Under the pieces are notes generated by a model. It was given only the letters and a program-made list of their open reading frames with translations. It was not told the origin of the DNA and did not search any database. Shown here piece after piece: positions 16,180-24,819 of a DNA stretch of 26,216 bases. Each line of letters begins with the position of its first letter. Positions within the stretch are counted from its first letter, which is position 1. A program made the position numbers and the translations under genes. Source of the DNA: Oscillospiraceae bacterium (lineage in GTDB: Bacteria > Bacillota_A > Clostridia > Oscillospirales > Ruminococcaceae); NCBI GenBank assembly GCA_017829075.1, contig JAGAJA010000059.1, positions 1 through 26,216 on the forward strand, in the 5' to 3' direction.

Positions 16180-17391
16180 ATGATCCGCGCAGTCGGAATT
16201 GCAGTCAGCATACTTTTCGGATTGTTGTTTGTGCTGATGATAGTTTGCTCCGCGGCGTTCAGCTCCTCGCAGACGGTGAACATCTTCGGGTTTAACCTGT
16301 TTATCTGCGAGAGCAGCGATTATGAGAGCGTTCCTGCCGGCAGCGCCGTAATTGTTTCCTCCTGCGCGCCGTATGACCTTGAGGAGGGAAATCTGGTGCT
16401 TTACAGCACCGACCCGATGGATAAAAACGCACCTCTCGCTATGGGGTATTATTCTGATTTCAAAATGAACGATGGCATATATTACCTTTCGCTTGTGAAC
16501 GGTGAGGAAAGCACTGTGATAAGCGAATCCGCTCTTATCGGAAAGGCAGGCTGGTGCAGTCAGTTCCTCGGCGCATTCATCACTTTCTCCAAAACCCCGT
16601 GGGGTGTGTTTGTGATGGCAGTTCTTCCTTGCGCATTGCTTCTATTGTTCGATGTCCTGCGCGTCAGAGCTTCCGAAAAACCTCTCCCTGAGATCGTACC
16701 TCAGGTCAAGAATGCAGAGGAAGAGCCTCAGCAGCCCCAGTTTTCCGTCGGCGAAAGCGGCAGCGCCTCATTCCGGCGAAATCCGGTGGGAAAGCAGACC
16801 TCCGCGGACAGTGTGCTGTTCACCTATAACACAAAAAAGCCAAAATCCGCTCCCACTATGTCTGACAAGGACGTGCTTTCACTGCTTAATGCTCCGTCCA
16901 CTAAAGCAGAAAAGACGGCTGAGAAAGCCCCTGAAAAGCATGAAGAGCATACCCCCGAAAAGCCGACCCTTCCCGCGCCGGTTGCCGCAAAGCGCTACAT
17001 AGACAATACGGTAAGCCCCGCCGCAAAATCTGATTTAAAGCAGGGATCTTCTGAAAAGTCCGGTGAAAAAGTAAGCGGAAAAACCTCAGAGCTTCCTGAG
17101 ATACCGAAAAAGCAGACGAAACGCTCTGACGCGTTCTTCGCCCAGTCCGAGGCTCCGCAGATCGGCAGGGGATACGCCGGAAAGCAGAGCCGTTCCATAA
17201 TAGATCTTGAGGACGCTCTAGCCGCAGTCCCATCCCGTAATTCCAAGCCGGAAAGCAGCCGCCGCAGCGCTGATATCCTCGCCTCCAAGAACCGCCGTGA
17301 TCTCATCACCGAGGACGATGACACCCGGGACAAGTCGAGGTATGAGGTGGACGATATTCTCGCTGGATTAGAGCGCAGACACCAGAAATGA
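16180..17391 (+). CDS. Signal-peptidase-fold (SipW-like) membrane protein, probably inactive
   Basis: 403 residues with two membrane segments (about 5-27 and 139-160) enclosing an external domain, then a cytosolic tail of about 235 residues rich in Lys, Glu, Pro and Ser. The external part follows the SipW/archaeal-type signal peptidase I plan: SSDYESVPAGSAVIV aligns with the usual SGSMxPxixxGsxvxV block, YDLEEGNLVLY with the GDVI block, and ALIGKAGWCSQFLG plus TPWG with the last strand and helix. The residue expected as His/Lys base falls in LAMGYYSDF, where neither is present, so it is probably not a protease. The ATG at 16180 (GGGG upstream) is preferred; the TTG at 16135 lies inside the tRNA -35 box, and GTG 16153 is possible. 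It overlaps the next gene by four bases. Confidence 0.65.
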   Translation: MIRAVGIAVSILFGLLFVLMIVCSAAFSSSQTVNIFGFNLFICESSDYESVPAGSAVIVSSCAPYDLEEGNLVLYSTDPMDKNAPLAMGYYSDFKMNDGIYYLSLVNGEESTVISESALIGKAGWCSQFLGAFITFSKTPWGVFVMAVLPCALLLLFDVLRVRASEKPLPEIVPQVKNAEEEPQQPQFSVGESGSASFRRNPVGKQTSADSVLFTYNTKKPKSAPTMSDKDVLSLLNAPSTKAEKTAEKAPEKHEEHTPEKPTLPAPVAAKRYIDNTVSPAAKSDLKQGSSEKSGEKVSGKTSELPEIPKKQTKRSDAFFAQSEAPQIGRGYAGKQSRSIIDLEDALAAVPSRNSKPESSRRSADILASKNRRDLITEDDDTRDKSRYEVDDILAGLERRHQK

Positions 17392-18083
17392 AAAAGATAA
17401 TTTCCGTATTGGCGGCGGCAGGAGTGGCTGCTGCCGCTGTTTTTGGAGCAGTTTTTTCCGGAGGCAGCGGATTTTATTTTGCAAGTGCAGCCGCCGCTTT
17501 GCTGTGCTGTGTTCCGTTCTTTCTATCGTTTGAAAAAAGAGCGCCTTCGGCAGGGGAACTGGTTCTGATCGCGGTAATGACTGCGTTCTCGGCGGCGGGA
17601 CGCTTTATTTTCGCCCCGATACCCTTTTTTAAGCCGGTTTCGGCGATAGTTGCGATAACCGCGCGGCATTTCGGAGCGCAGGCGGGATTTATGACAGGAG
17701 CGCTTTCCGCGTTGATATCCAATATCTACTTCGGACAAGGTCCGTGGACACCTTTTCAGATGCTGTGCTGGGGGCTTATTGGACTTGCCGCCGGAATGCT
17801 CGGAAAGCGAAAGCTTCTGGATAAGCCGCTTCCGCTGTGTGTTTTCGGAGCTGCGGCGGGAATAGCCTACTCGTTCATTATGGACGTATGGACAGTGCTT
17901 TCTGCCAACGGCAGCTTTACCGGAGAATTGTGGATAGCCGCCATAATTTCAGCGCTGCCTGTTACCGGGATTTATTGCGTTTCAAACGTGATTTTCCTGT
18001 TGATACTAAATAAGCCGCTAGGCAGAAAGCTTGAACGGCTTAAAACAAAATACGGCGTGTTCCTGTCGAATTGCGGCGAATAA
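17388..18083 (+). CDS. ECF transporter S component, substrate unknown
   Basis: A 231-residue integral membrane protein with about six helices, matching the substrate-binding S component of energy-coupling-factor vitamin transporters. The conserved core is seen in ELVLIAVMTAFSAAGRF, PVSAIVAITARHFGAQ and GFMTGALSALISNIYFGQGPW, followed by GLIGLAAGML and a late helix AAAGIAYSFIMDVW. Such proteins bind a vitamin or precursor and dock on a shared EcfT/EcfA module; no such module is in the window, so it is probably of the group II kind. The ATG at 17388 overlaps the end of the SipW-like gene (ATGA), which indicates translational coupling. The substrate cannot be told from the sequence. Confidence 0.8.
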   Translation: MKKIISVLAAAGVAAAAVFGAVFSGGSGFYFASAAAALLCCVPFFLSFEKRAPSAGELVLIAVMTAFSAAGRFIFAPIPFFKPVSAIVAITARHFGAQAGFMTGALSALISNIYFGQGPWTPFQMLCWGLIGLAAGMLGKRKLLDKPLPLCVFGAAAGIAYSFIMDVWTVLSANGSFTGELWIAAIISALPVTGIYCVSNVIFLLILNKPLGRKLERLKTKYGVFLSNCGE

Positions 18084-18139
18084 CGTCGAAATCATCTCGC
18101 TTAACTCACATAACTTATTTCACACAACAAGGAGCGGCT

Positions 18140-18742
18140 ATGAAAAAGCCATTCTCTATCACAGAGCTGTCGCTCAAAATCCTTCGGATATCTATCGGAA
18201 TTGCGATCGCTGTTTCTATCATCGGATATTATATTGACGTCAGCCAGACCAGCACTATTGTGATACAGGGTATTCCGGAGCTTTCCTCTGATGACAGCAA
18301 TGTTTCTGAGCAGGAGCCGACGCAGACTTCGGAAACTACCACTGTCACGCAGACTGAACCTTCCGCTGAAAACGCTCATGATACTTCGGTGGAAATTCCG
18401 GCTGAAACGACTAGTGTGGCTACTGAACCGCCGGAAACCTCCACATCGGCTCCGGCAGCCGAGCAGCCCATAACCATTATCTTGAATTCTGAGGCAAACG
18501 CGCAGCAGAATGACGCGGCAGATGTAGCGCCTGAAATATCAGAAAGTGGATTTATTAACATAAACACTGCTTCCGCCGCAGAGCTTATGGCGCTTGACGG
18601 AATCGGAGAGGTCAAGGCTGCCGCAATTGTCGAATATCGCCGGGAACACGGCGAATTCCGTTCGGTGGACGAGCTTTTGAATGTCAAAGGGATAGGCGAG
18701 AAAACGCTGGAGAAGAACCGCAGCAGGATCACAGTAAATTAA
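18140..18742 (+). CDS. comEA: ComEA-like membrane-anchored DNA-binding protein
   Basis: A 200-residue protein with an N-terminal membrane anchor (about residues 10-34), a long Thr/Glu/Pro/Ser spacer to about residue 130, and a C-terminal double helix-hairpin-helix domain: INTASAAELMALDGIGEVKA, IVEYRREHGEF and ELLNVKGIGEKTLEKNRSRI. This is the layout of ComEA, which binds double-stranded DNA outside the membrane and passes it to ComEC during uptake. The start is ATG 18140, with AAGGAG five bases before it, rather than an upstream in-frame ATG at 18071 that lacks a ribosome site and overlaps the previous gene. No comEC is adjacent. A strong terminator follows, so it is the last gene of this transcript. 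Confidence 0.88.
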   Translation: MKKPFSITELSLKILRISIGIAIAVSIIGYYIDVSQTSTIVIQGIPELSSDDSNVSEQEPTQTSETTTVTQTEPSAENAHDTSVEIPAETTSVATEPPETSTSAPAAEQPITIILNSEANAQQNDAADVAPEISESGFININTASAAELMALDGIGEVKAAAIVEYRREHGEFRSVDELLNVKGIGEKTLEKNRSRITVN

Positions 18743-18746
18743 CATA

Positions 18747-18787
18747 CGCCCGGAGATATCAGGATTTCTCCGGGCGCAGTTTTTTTG
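18747..18787 (+). terminator. Strong terminator after comEA
   Basis: A perfect 10-bp stem (CGCCCGGAGA with TCTCCGGGCG) and 10-base loop are followed by a run of seven to eight T. The rest of 18788-18942 shows nothing I can support. Confidence 0.92.
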
Positions 18788-18942
18788 TGATCGGCTTTTA
18801 AATCACTTGCGCAGTTTCACATTTCAGTTGTTGGAGCGCAGAGCCGTACACATAACATGATAGTAGAACAGAGAAGTTGAATACACATGACCTTGCGATC
18901 TCTAGCGCCTGAGGGCTGCGTCACGATAATGGAACAATTGAT

Positions 18943-19353
18943 CTATTTCACCACAGCTACCTCGCCACCGTCATACAGCTCCCGGTCATATTCCACGATT
19001 ATTCTGTCCACCATGGAAACTCCGCTCACCACCTCGAAATAATCGCCGGACTGCTCCCCGGTGACTATCTCCGCACACTGCACGAAATCCCGCTTCTCGC
19101 CGTTCTTCATGGCGCTGTACAGGACGTAAACTCCGCGTTCTAGCTGCTCTTTTGTAATGGCGGCAGCCTGCCGCGTTCCTGTGCGAAGCTCCCCGTTCTC
19201 ATCGGTGTAGCTGAACGGGAAATCCGCAGTGCTGAGCCGCTGCGCCCGGACATGCGGCAGTGAAGCCTCGTGAATTGCCCTAGCTGAGAAGGTCAGCGCC
19301 AGCATTACCGCGAAAAACACGGCGGTAATTATTATCAGAACCTTGATTTTCAT
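18943..19353 (-). CDS. Small anchored protein resembling the end of a membrane-fusion adaptor
   Basis: 136 residues with an N-terminal membrane segment (about 4-24) and a short external domain. The pattern GVYVLYSAMKNGEKRDFVQCAEIVTG, then DYFEVVSGVSMVDRIIVEYDREL and DGGEVAV, resembles the C-terminal beta domain of HlyD/MacA-type adaptors, where a strand, a modified glycine turn and 'V.sGL..GD.Vv' repeat. The coiled-coil and lipoyl parts of an adaptor are absent, so this is a fragment-like or stand-alone form. ATG at 19353 overlaps the permease stop (ATGA), making it the last gene of the operon. No lipobox cysteine is present. Role unknown. Confidence 0.65.
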   Translation of the reverse strand: MKIKVLIIITAVFFAVMLALTFSARAIHEASLPHVRAQRLSTADFPFSYTDENGELRTGTRQAAAITKEQLERGVYVLYSAMKNGEKRDFVQCAEIVTGEQSGDYFEVVSGVSMVDRIIVEYDRELYDGGEVAVVK

Positions 19354-20111
19354 GACAGATCACCTAAAGTCAGCCCCTTTTCAAGGCTGTCGTTGAAGAA
19401 CAGAAACAGCAGGAACACCGGAATTATGAATATCACCGCCGCCGGGAACAGCACCGCCCCGGCGTATTCTTGTGCATTCGTGATGAACACCGACAGCGTT
19501 TTCAGACTGTCGTCTTTCAGAAACAGCATTGGCTGCTCCACCATGTTCCAGCAGTCGGCGAACACGAACAGCACCACCGCGAAAATGCACACCCGTATCT
19601 GCGGGACTACGCTCGTTATAATTATGCGGAAAATTGAGTTGGTTTCCAGCCGGGCGGCTTCAATAACGCTGCTGTCGATATTTTTCATGTACTGGTGCAT
19701 TACAACCACCCCGAACGGGCTGTATATCGCCGGGAGTATTATCGCAAGCGGCGTGTCTATCAGCCCCATATCCCGAAGTCCTATGTAATTCGGCAGGATA
19801 GTGACCTGAAGCGGCATCATCATAAGCACGATATAGAACAGGAGCAGCGCGCCTTTTCCCTTGAATTTTGCCTGCGAAAAACCAAACGCGCAGGGAATTA
19901 TTACTGTAAGCTGAACCACCGTAATTACTGCGGCGTAAATCACCGAATTCCAGTACTGCGGGTAGAACACGAAGCAGTCGAAAAGCAGGTCGGCGTAGCC
20001 TTGCAGCGAGGGCATTCCGTCCACCGAAAATGACAGCGCCACCGTCACAATTACCGGCAGAATGAACACCGCCGCCAGCAGCGTGAAAATCACAGCGTTG
20101 ATCTTTTTCAT
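19350..20111 (-). CDS. Carbohydrate-type ABC transporter permease (MalG-like)
   Basis: A 253-residue membrane protein with about six helices and the cytosolic EAA loop VIEAARLETNSIFRIIITSVVPQIR, which contacts the transporter ATPase. The start (AVIFTLLAAVFILPVIVTVALSF) and the closing helix are typical of the CUT1 family MalG/YurM permeases. It starts at ATG 20111 overlapping the previous permease by four bases, so the two are made together. The EAA loop has Glu-Thr-Asn in place of the more usual Asp-Gly-Ala, a mild divergence. No ATPase gene is in the operon. Confidence 0.9.
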   Translation of the reverse strand: MKKINAVIFTLLAAVFILPVIVTVALSFSVDGMPSLQGYADLLFDCFVFYPQYWNSVIYAAVITVVQLTVIIPCAFGFSQAKFKGKGALLLFYIVLMMMPLQVTILPNYIGLRDMGLIDTPLAIILPAIYSPFGVVVMHQYMKNIDSSVIEAARLETNSIFRIIITSVVPQIRVCIFAVVLFVFADCWNMVEQPMLFLKDDSLKTLSVFITNAQEYAGAVLFPAAVIFIIPVFLLFLFFNDSLEKGLTLGDLS

Positions 20112-20908
20112 CGGTTGTACCTCCGCTGTATTGCCATTCCCGCCATGACTATTCCGAACACAAGTATCGAGGTCAGCACCGCCGAGGTTGCAAGGCTCTG
20201 GTAGTCGAGTTTCAGAAAGTTGTTGTTCATGTAGTATTGCAGCGTGTAGCTGTGGTCGGGCGGGTAATTCGTGCCGTAGTACAGGTAGCTTTCCTTGAAT
20301 ATCTTGAAGCTGTTGACTATCGAAAGCAGCACCGTAAAGTACACTGTCGGCGCTATCATCGGAATGGTTATCCGGGTGTGCAGAACGAAACTGTCTGCGC
20401 CGTCCAGCCGTGCGGCTTCGTAGATTGATTTCTCAATCGAGGTGAACGCGGCGGTCAGCAGAACAATGCAGATACCGATATTCTTCCAGATGAATAGCAG
20501 ATAAATCGGCAAAACGGTGGTATTTTCAGCAAATATGCCGCGCCATATCAGTACAACGCTTGCCGTCGGAATTACCATAGGCAGCACGAATGCAAATCTC
20601 GTTTTGCGTATCCACTTTATGCCGTAGGACAGCGCCAGAGATATTACCAGCGCCAGAATTATCAGCGCCGGAACGCATATCACGATAAGCAGCAGCGAAT
20701 TTTTAAGCGCTAACAGGAAATATTCGTTAGTAAGCGTATCAATGTAGTTGTCCAGCCACACAAAATTACGCCGGAACTGGTTATCAATAACCGAATAGTA
20801 CAGCACGCGAATGTACGGAATTACAAAGAATATCGCTGTTCCGATAAGGCTGGGAAGTAGGCAGAGACTGCATTTGGTGTTCCATTTGAGAGGTTTTTTC
20901 GCTTTCAT
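20108..20908 (-). CDS. Carbohydrate-type ABC transporter permease (MalF-like)
   Basis: A 266-residue permease with six membrane segments and a canonical EAA loop, YEAARLDGADSFVLHTRITIP. The N-terminus CLLPSLIGTAIFFVIPYIRVLYYS is the usual first helix of CUT1 permeases such as MalF/UgpA. The gene begins three bases after the stop of the binding-protein-like lipoprotein and overlaps the next permease by four bases. Together the two permeases form the membrane channel of an importer whose substrate is probably a sugar or oligosaccharide; this is a family-level inference. Confidence 0.9.
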   Translation of the reverse strand: MKAKKPLKWNTKCSLCLLPSLIGTAIFFVIPYIRVLYYSVIDNQFRRNFVWLDNYIDTLTNEYFLLALKNSLLLIVICVPALIILALVISLALSYGIKWIRKTRFAFVLPMVIPTASVVLIWRGIFAENTTVLPIYLLFIWKNIGICIVLLTAAFTSIEKSIYEAARLDGADSFVLHTRITIPMIAPTVYFTVLLSIVNSFKIFKESYLYYGTNYPPDHSYTLQYYMNNNFLKLDYQSLATSAVLTSILVFGIVMAGMAIQRRYNR

Positions 20909-20911
20909 GGC

Positions 20912-23017
20912 TCACTCTTTCATGTAGGCGGAAAGTTTGCGGTTTGCTTCGGTTATGAGATCATCAAGGGTGATATCTCCTTGGTGATATTGTTTATAAA
21001 TATCAAAGCATATTTCCTCGCTGACATTAAAACCAATCTCCGCATCTGCGTACAGTTCATAAAGGCTTTCAAGCCCATCAGTCATTGTATATGACGACCT
21101 ATCCGAAAGCATAAAGGTGTTCTGACTGCCGCTCAGATACTCCGCAAGAGAGGAAATATAGTCGAGCGCCGCTTCAAGGTTTCCGGAAGCGGGATTTACC
21201 GTTATAAATACACAGGTTGCTGAGTTTTTGTCGTTGGGATCAATTGACGGAACTGCTGCAAACCTGAAATCTTCAAACCTAGGGATACGCTGATTAAAGC
21301 GCAGCGTATCAAATTCAGCCGCGTGAGTATGCTCGTTTGAACGGGGCGAATTTGATTTAATCAGCGTTTCCCCAGACAGCCATAATGCCATGCTGTTGTC
21401 CCACTGGCAGGAAAACAGAAACTGATTTTCACCGCCGGCTTCATATAAATGATTTTGTGCGTCATTGTTCAAAGGCATATACAATGGATAGGCTGATATG
21501 TCGGAAATATTGACCTTCTTTTCAGCAAATTCTGCAAAGCTGCGGAACAGCGCCGTATCAAAAGTTTCGTGGTTTGCCATGTACTGAATAAGCAGATTTT
21601 GAGTAAGTCGGTATGGCTGTACATCATAGCCGTTCCTGTAACCAGAATTATACGCGCTTTCACACACATTCACAAATTCTTCTATGGTCATTTTATCAGT
21701 GAAGTCAATTCCGATCTCAGCGCAGGTCATTTGATTATATGAGATCATCGGCATATTCACCGATACAGGCAGCATCCAGATATCGCCGTTTTCATCGGTT
21801 GCCGCTTCCTTTATGTACGGAAAGCACTTGTCAAGGTATTCCTGAACATTAGGTATATCATTCAGCGGGTAGAAGCTGCCCTTGTCACGAATATTAGAGG
21901 AGAAGCCCTCGTAAGAATTAACAATGCTCATGTCATAGCTGCTGTCCTGTGAAAGCACGGCAAGCGCAAAGCTGTCCGCGGACAGGCTCTGATAGTCAAT
22001 GGTATACCCGCAGCCAAACGGCTCGTCAAAGCTGTATTCCGTTGAAATGAGCCTTATTTTGTTGTTCTTTTTTATGTATGATGAATTCTTTATCCGGCAG
22101 ATATTTTTCTCTCCGGTATCGGAATCGTATGCTACGAAAAAAGTGTAACCTCCGACAGAACGTATATCACCGTCAATGTAATATCCGTCAAGCACCTGTG
22201 AGATTCCAGCGTCGGGGTCTGTCGTTCCGGCGCATAGTATTCCGATATTAATTCCCGAACCGGAAGCAAACAGAAATTTGTCCTGCTCATACATATCGAA
22301 TCCGTAAAGCTGCTGGATATTATGATATTTCTTCCCCGAGTTACCGAAATCTGCGAAATAATACCCGTCCTTATCCGCCGCATATACAACGCACTCACTG
22401 CCGTACATTGAATACGCTATCGGGAAGGGAACTTCGCTTATCGTTGTTTCTCCTGTGGTGAAATCAATTTTTATCAGATTTTCTCCGCCATAGCTGTAAA
22501 TCCCGAATTCATCGGTATATTCGCCGGTTATCCCGGTGCGTTCATCACTTATTCCCAGAACATAAATATTGTTTCCGCTGACATCAACGCGTTTGATGTT
22601 GGAATAGCCCTCAATCCGGCACAATTCCTCCTTTCCGTGATTTTCTATATCAAGCGAGCAGAATGAATAATAATCCGCTTCGGAAAATACGCAGTACAAC
22701 AATCCTTCCGACCAGTCCATGCAGACGGGAGGCTTGTCATATTCCTCGATTAATGTTGAATTTCCGTCCATGCCGTATGAATTCAGCTTTATATTCTCGA
22801 TTGTCCCGTCATCGCTGTATGTGTAGGTAAAAAGATACATTGTTCCGTCGTCCGCTATGGTAAAGCAGCCGGGAATATCGCTTATTTCATAGGTGATGAA
22901 GTCGTCATACTCATCAGATAAAACTGCGGCTTCGGGCGCTTTTTCGTTACAGCCTGTCAGCAGCAGAAAAATGCTCAGAATTAATACCGCTGTTCTTTTC
23001 AATATGTTTTCTTTCAT
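20912..23017 (-). CDS. Lipoprotein: propeller-like N-terminus with solute-binding-like C-terminus
   Basis: 701 residues with a lipoprotein signal (LTGC, cysteine 23), so anchored outside the membrane. Residues 35-350 consist of repeating short beta strands with TMYLFTYTY, LLYCVFSE, NIYVLGIS, GYYFADFG and YTFFVAYD, which look like blades of a beta-propeller. From about 350 the sequence resembles ABC extracellular solute-binding proteins: SNIRDKGSFYPLNDI, WMLPVSVNMPMISYNQ, TIEEFVNVCESAY, FLFSCQWDNSMALW and ALDYISSLAEYLS. A normal sugar-binding protein is 400-450 residues, so this is a probable fusion. ATG overlaps the upstream gene by four bases; the permeases follow after three bases, making it the receptor of the importer. 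Confidence 0.75.
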   Translation of the reverse strand: MKENILKRTAVLILSIFLLLTGCNEKAPEAAVLSDEYDDFITYEISDIPGCFTIADDGTMYLFTYTYSDDGTIENIKLNSYGMDGNSTLIEEYDKPPVCMDWSEGLLYCVFSEADYYSFCSLDIENHGKEELCRIEGYSNIKRVDVSGNNIYVLGISDERTGITGEYTDEFGIYSYGGENLIKIDFTTGETTISEVPFPIAYSMYGSECVVYAADKDGYYFADFGNSGKKYHNIQQLYGFDMYEQDKFLFASGSGINIGILCAGTTDPDAGISQVLDGYYIDGDIRSVGGYTFFVAYDSDTGEKNICRIKNSSYIKKNNKIRLISTEYSFDEPFGCGYTIDYQSLSADSFALAVLSQDSSYDMSIVNSYEGFSSNIRDKGSFYPLNDIPNVQEYLDKCFPYIKEAATDENGDIWMLPVSVNMPMISYNQMTCAEIGIDFTDKMTIEEFVNVCESAYNSGYRNGYDVQPYRLTQNLLIQYMANHETFDTALFRSFAEFAEKKVNISDISAYPLYMPLNNDAQNHLYEAGGENQFLFSCQWDNSMALWLSGETLIKSNSPRSNEHTHAAEFDTLRFNQRIPRFEDFRFAAVPSIDPNDKNSATCVFITVNPASGNLEAALDYISSLAEYLSGSQNTFMLSDRSSYTMTDGLESLYELYADAEIGFNVSEEICFDIYKQYHQGDITLDDLITEANRKLSAYMKE

Positions 23018-24120
23018 AATATCTCCTCAGAGGCGGTATATTGATTGCTTTCGTGGTCGTTGTTATCAAAGATTATCCGGGCAATTTTACCGTCCGTTTT
23101 CAAAGCATACATATCATTTCCGCAGGTATAAACGGATTTGTAAGCATTTTTGCTCTCAAATTTGATAAATTTACTGTCAGGCTCAGCCTTGTAGAATGAG
23201 ATACCGTCATATAGGCAGAGCGCTCCGTCTGCAAAGCCGTAATCCAGAAAATAAACCGGATTGCCGCTGCTCTGATTAAAGGAAAATATCTCAGGCTCTC
23301 CACCGGAAAGGTCTATCTTTTTAACGCTGTTTGAGTTAATATTGTCGAAATCGTAGCAGATATAATAAACGCTGTTCCCGAAAATACACATATTTCCGGC
23401 GTTTTCGGGTTCTTCATACAGCAACATTTCTGTTCCTGACGTTTCATCTAGCATTCTTATCGCTCCGCCGGAAAAGAATACGCTCATTTCGCCCTGAGAT
23501 ACAAATTCCTTTCCGTAGCATTTCTCCGCATTTTCTCCGTTCAGCTCGCATTCCATGCTTGTCAGCCCCAGCATATAGCTGCCGTTGTCCAGAACCTTCA
23601 TTTCCGCAGTCTGATAGAATATCCTATCGCTGTGTACTGAAAGCGAATAAACATCTGCGCTGATGATAAGTTCCTTTTCCATTGTGGAAAGGTTCAGGCA
23701 ATATACATTTCCGCATTCAAATTTTGTCCCGCCCTTGGGTATCATGTAGTACAGTTTCCCGTCGTATAAGTTGAGGGACATAGCATTATCGTCGGATAGA
23801 CAAATGACAGCGCTGCCGTTTTTCTGAAACAGCCCGCTGCTGTCGGAATAAAACAAAGTGTCGGTTTCCGGAACATAGCACACCTTTGCGGGAATTTCGC
23901 ATTTCAGGTTGACCGAATTGTTTGCGCTGCTTTTGCCGAGATTACAGCGTATCTGTTCAAGCTTGTTTTCGGTAAAATCAGGCTGGGAAACAGTTTCTGA
24001 GGATATAATCGACTCCGGTTCTTCGCTGATATATTGACTGCCTGCCACGCTTTTATCGCTCTGATTTGAACAGGCTGCAAGGAAAATCATTCCCAATAAA
24101 ATAGCTGATATTTTTCTCAT
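23014..24120 (-). CDS. Propeller-like extracytoplasmic lipoprotein
   Basis: 368 residues with a lipoprotein signal (LAAC, cysteine 17). The mature part contains repeated short strands of the 'xLYYMxx' type: KLYYMIPKGG, RIFYQTAEM, SVYYICYDF, PVYFLDYGF and DMYALKTDG, the look of a beta-propeller as in DUF5050-like proteins. No enzyme motif is visible. Its blade sequences resemble the N-terminal half of the next lipoprotein, suggesting a shared origin. It begins 12 bases after the anti-sigma-like gene and overlaps the next gene by four bases. A sensor or ligand-binding role outside the membrane, feeding the sigma/anti-sigma pair, is plausible but is inference. Confidence 0.7.
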   Translation of the reverse strand: MRKISAILLGMIFLAACSNQSDKSVAGSQYISEEPESIISSETVSQPDFTENKLEQIRCNLGKSSANNSVNLKCEIPAKVCYVPETDTLFYSDSSGLFQKNGSAVICLSDDNAMSLNLYDGKLYYMIPKGGTKFECGNVYCLNLSTMEKELIISADVYSLSVHSDRIFYQTAEMKVLDNGSYMLGLTSMECELNGENAEKCYGKEFVSQGEMSVFFSGGAIRMLDETSGTEMLLYEEPENAGNMCIFGNSVYYICYDFDNINSNSVKKIDLSGGEPEIFSFNQSSGNPVYFLDYGFADGALCLYDGISFYKAEPDSKFIKFESKNAYKSVYTCGNDMYALKTDGKIARIIFDNNDHESNQYTASEEIL

Positions 24121-24132
24121 GTGTCCTCCGGA

Positions 24133-24819
24133 TCAACTAATAGTATCCATAAAAATTTCGATTTCCACGCTCTGGGCTGCGTTTACCGCATTTTCTCTGG
24201 GCAGGTGTGCGGTGAACAGCAATACATAATCTCCGTTATCCCAGAGTATCTGTGAAACTGTTTCGCCCTCCGTGCTAAGGTCGGTGTAAATTCCATCGTG
24301 TCCGTTTATTTGTATTCTTTCGGAATTATAATACCGCTCGGAATAATCGAAAGCGCTTTTTACATATTGAACCAGGCAGGCAGTTTCTGCAAATTCTTTA
24401 TCATAATAGGTCATTTGGAAGCTCGTCCCATCTGACTTGGCAGAGCAACTCTCATAATCCAGCGCCTCTGCTGAAACTGAATACCCATACTCAATTGTGT
24501 CGGGAAAGCCTGCAACGTTTTCGGTTTCAAGCCGCAGACCTGCATCAAACACGAAAAGCCCGTTATTTACCGCAGCAGCGCCGCTCACTGCTATCGCAGC
24601 AAGGAAGATCACTGCAATTACGGCAGTAATGAAGCGCCGGTTCAGCTTGTGCGCGGTATTATTTGCGGATCGCAGTCTTCTATCGGCTTTCCTTGAGATA
24701 AGTCGAATGCGTATTCTGTTTTTCAACGAAAAACGGTGAGGGGCTGCCGCGGCGTATTCTTCAAAATCAAGCCTGCACACCTCGTCAAGTATCGCTTCCA
24801 GAGATGTTTTATCGTTCAC
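24133..24819 (-). CDS. Membrane anti-sigma-like protein (DUF4367-type outer domain)
   Basis: 228 residues: a basic cytosolic N-terminus of about 60 residues that could hold the sigma factor, one membrane helix (about 63-84), and an external domain whose INGHDGIYTDLSTEG, ILWDNGDYVLLFTA stretch fits DUF4367-type domains found on Firmicute anti-sigma factors. No zinc-binding HxxxCxxC motif is visible, so it is not a classical ZAS anti-sigma. The start is the GTG at 24819, which has GAGGAGG eight bases upstream; it overlaps the end of the sigma gene by 11 bases and so is translationally coupled to it. The function as regulator of the adjacent sigma factor is inferred from context. Confidence 0.8.
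   Translation of the reverse strand: MNDKTSLEAILDEVCRLDFEEYAAAAPHRFSLKNRIRIRLISRKADRRLRSANNTAHKLNRRFITAVIAVIFLAAIAVSGAAAVNNGLFVFDAGLRLETENVAGFPDTIEYGYSVSAEALDYESCSAKSDGTSFQMTYYDKEFAETACLVQYVKSAFDYSERYYNSERIQINGHDGIYTDLSTEGETVSQILWDNGDYVLLFTAHLPRENAVNAAQSVEIEIFMDTIS

Noticed and set aside
18071..18139. Longer N-terminus for the ComEA-like protein
   Set aside because: The upstream ATG overlaps the end of the previous gene and has no ribosome site, while ATG 18140 has AAGGAG at a good distance and starts just before the membrane anchor.
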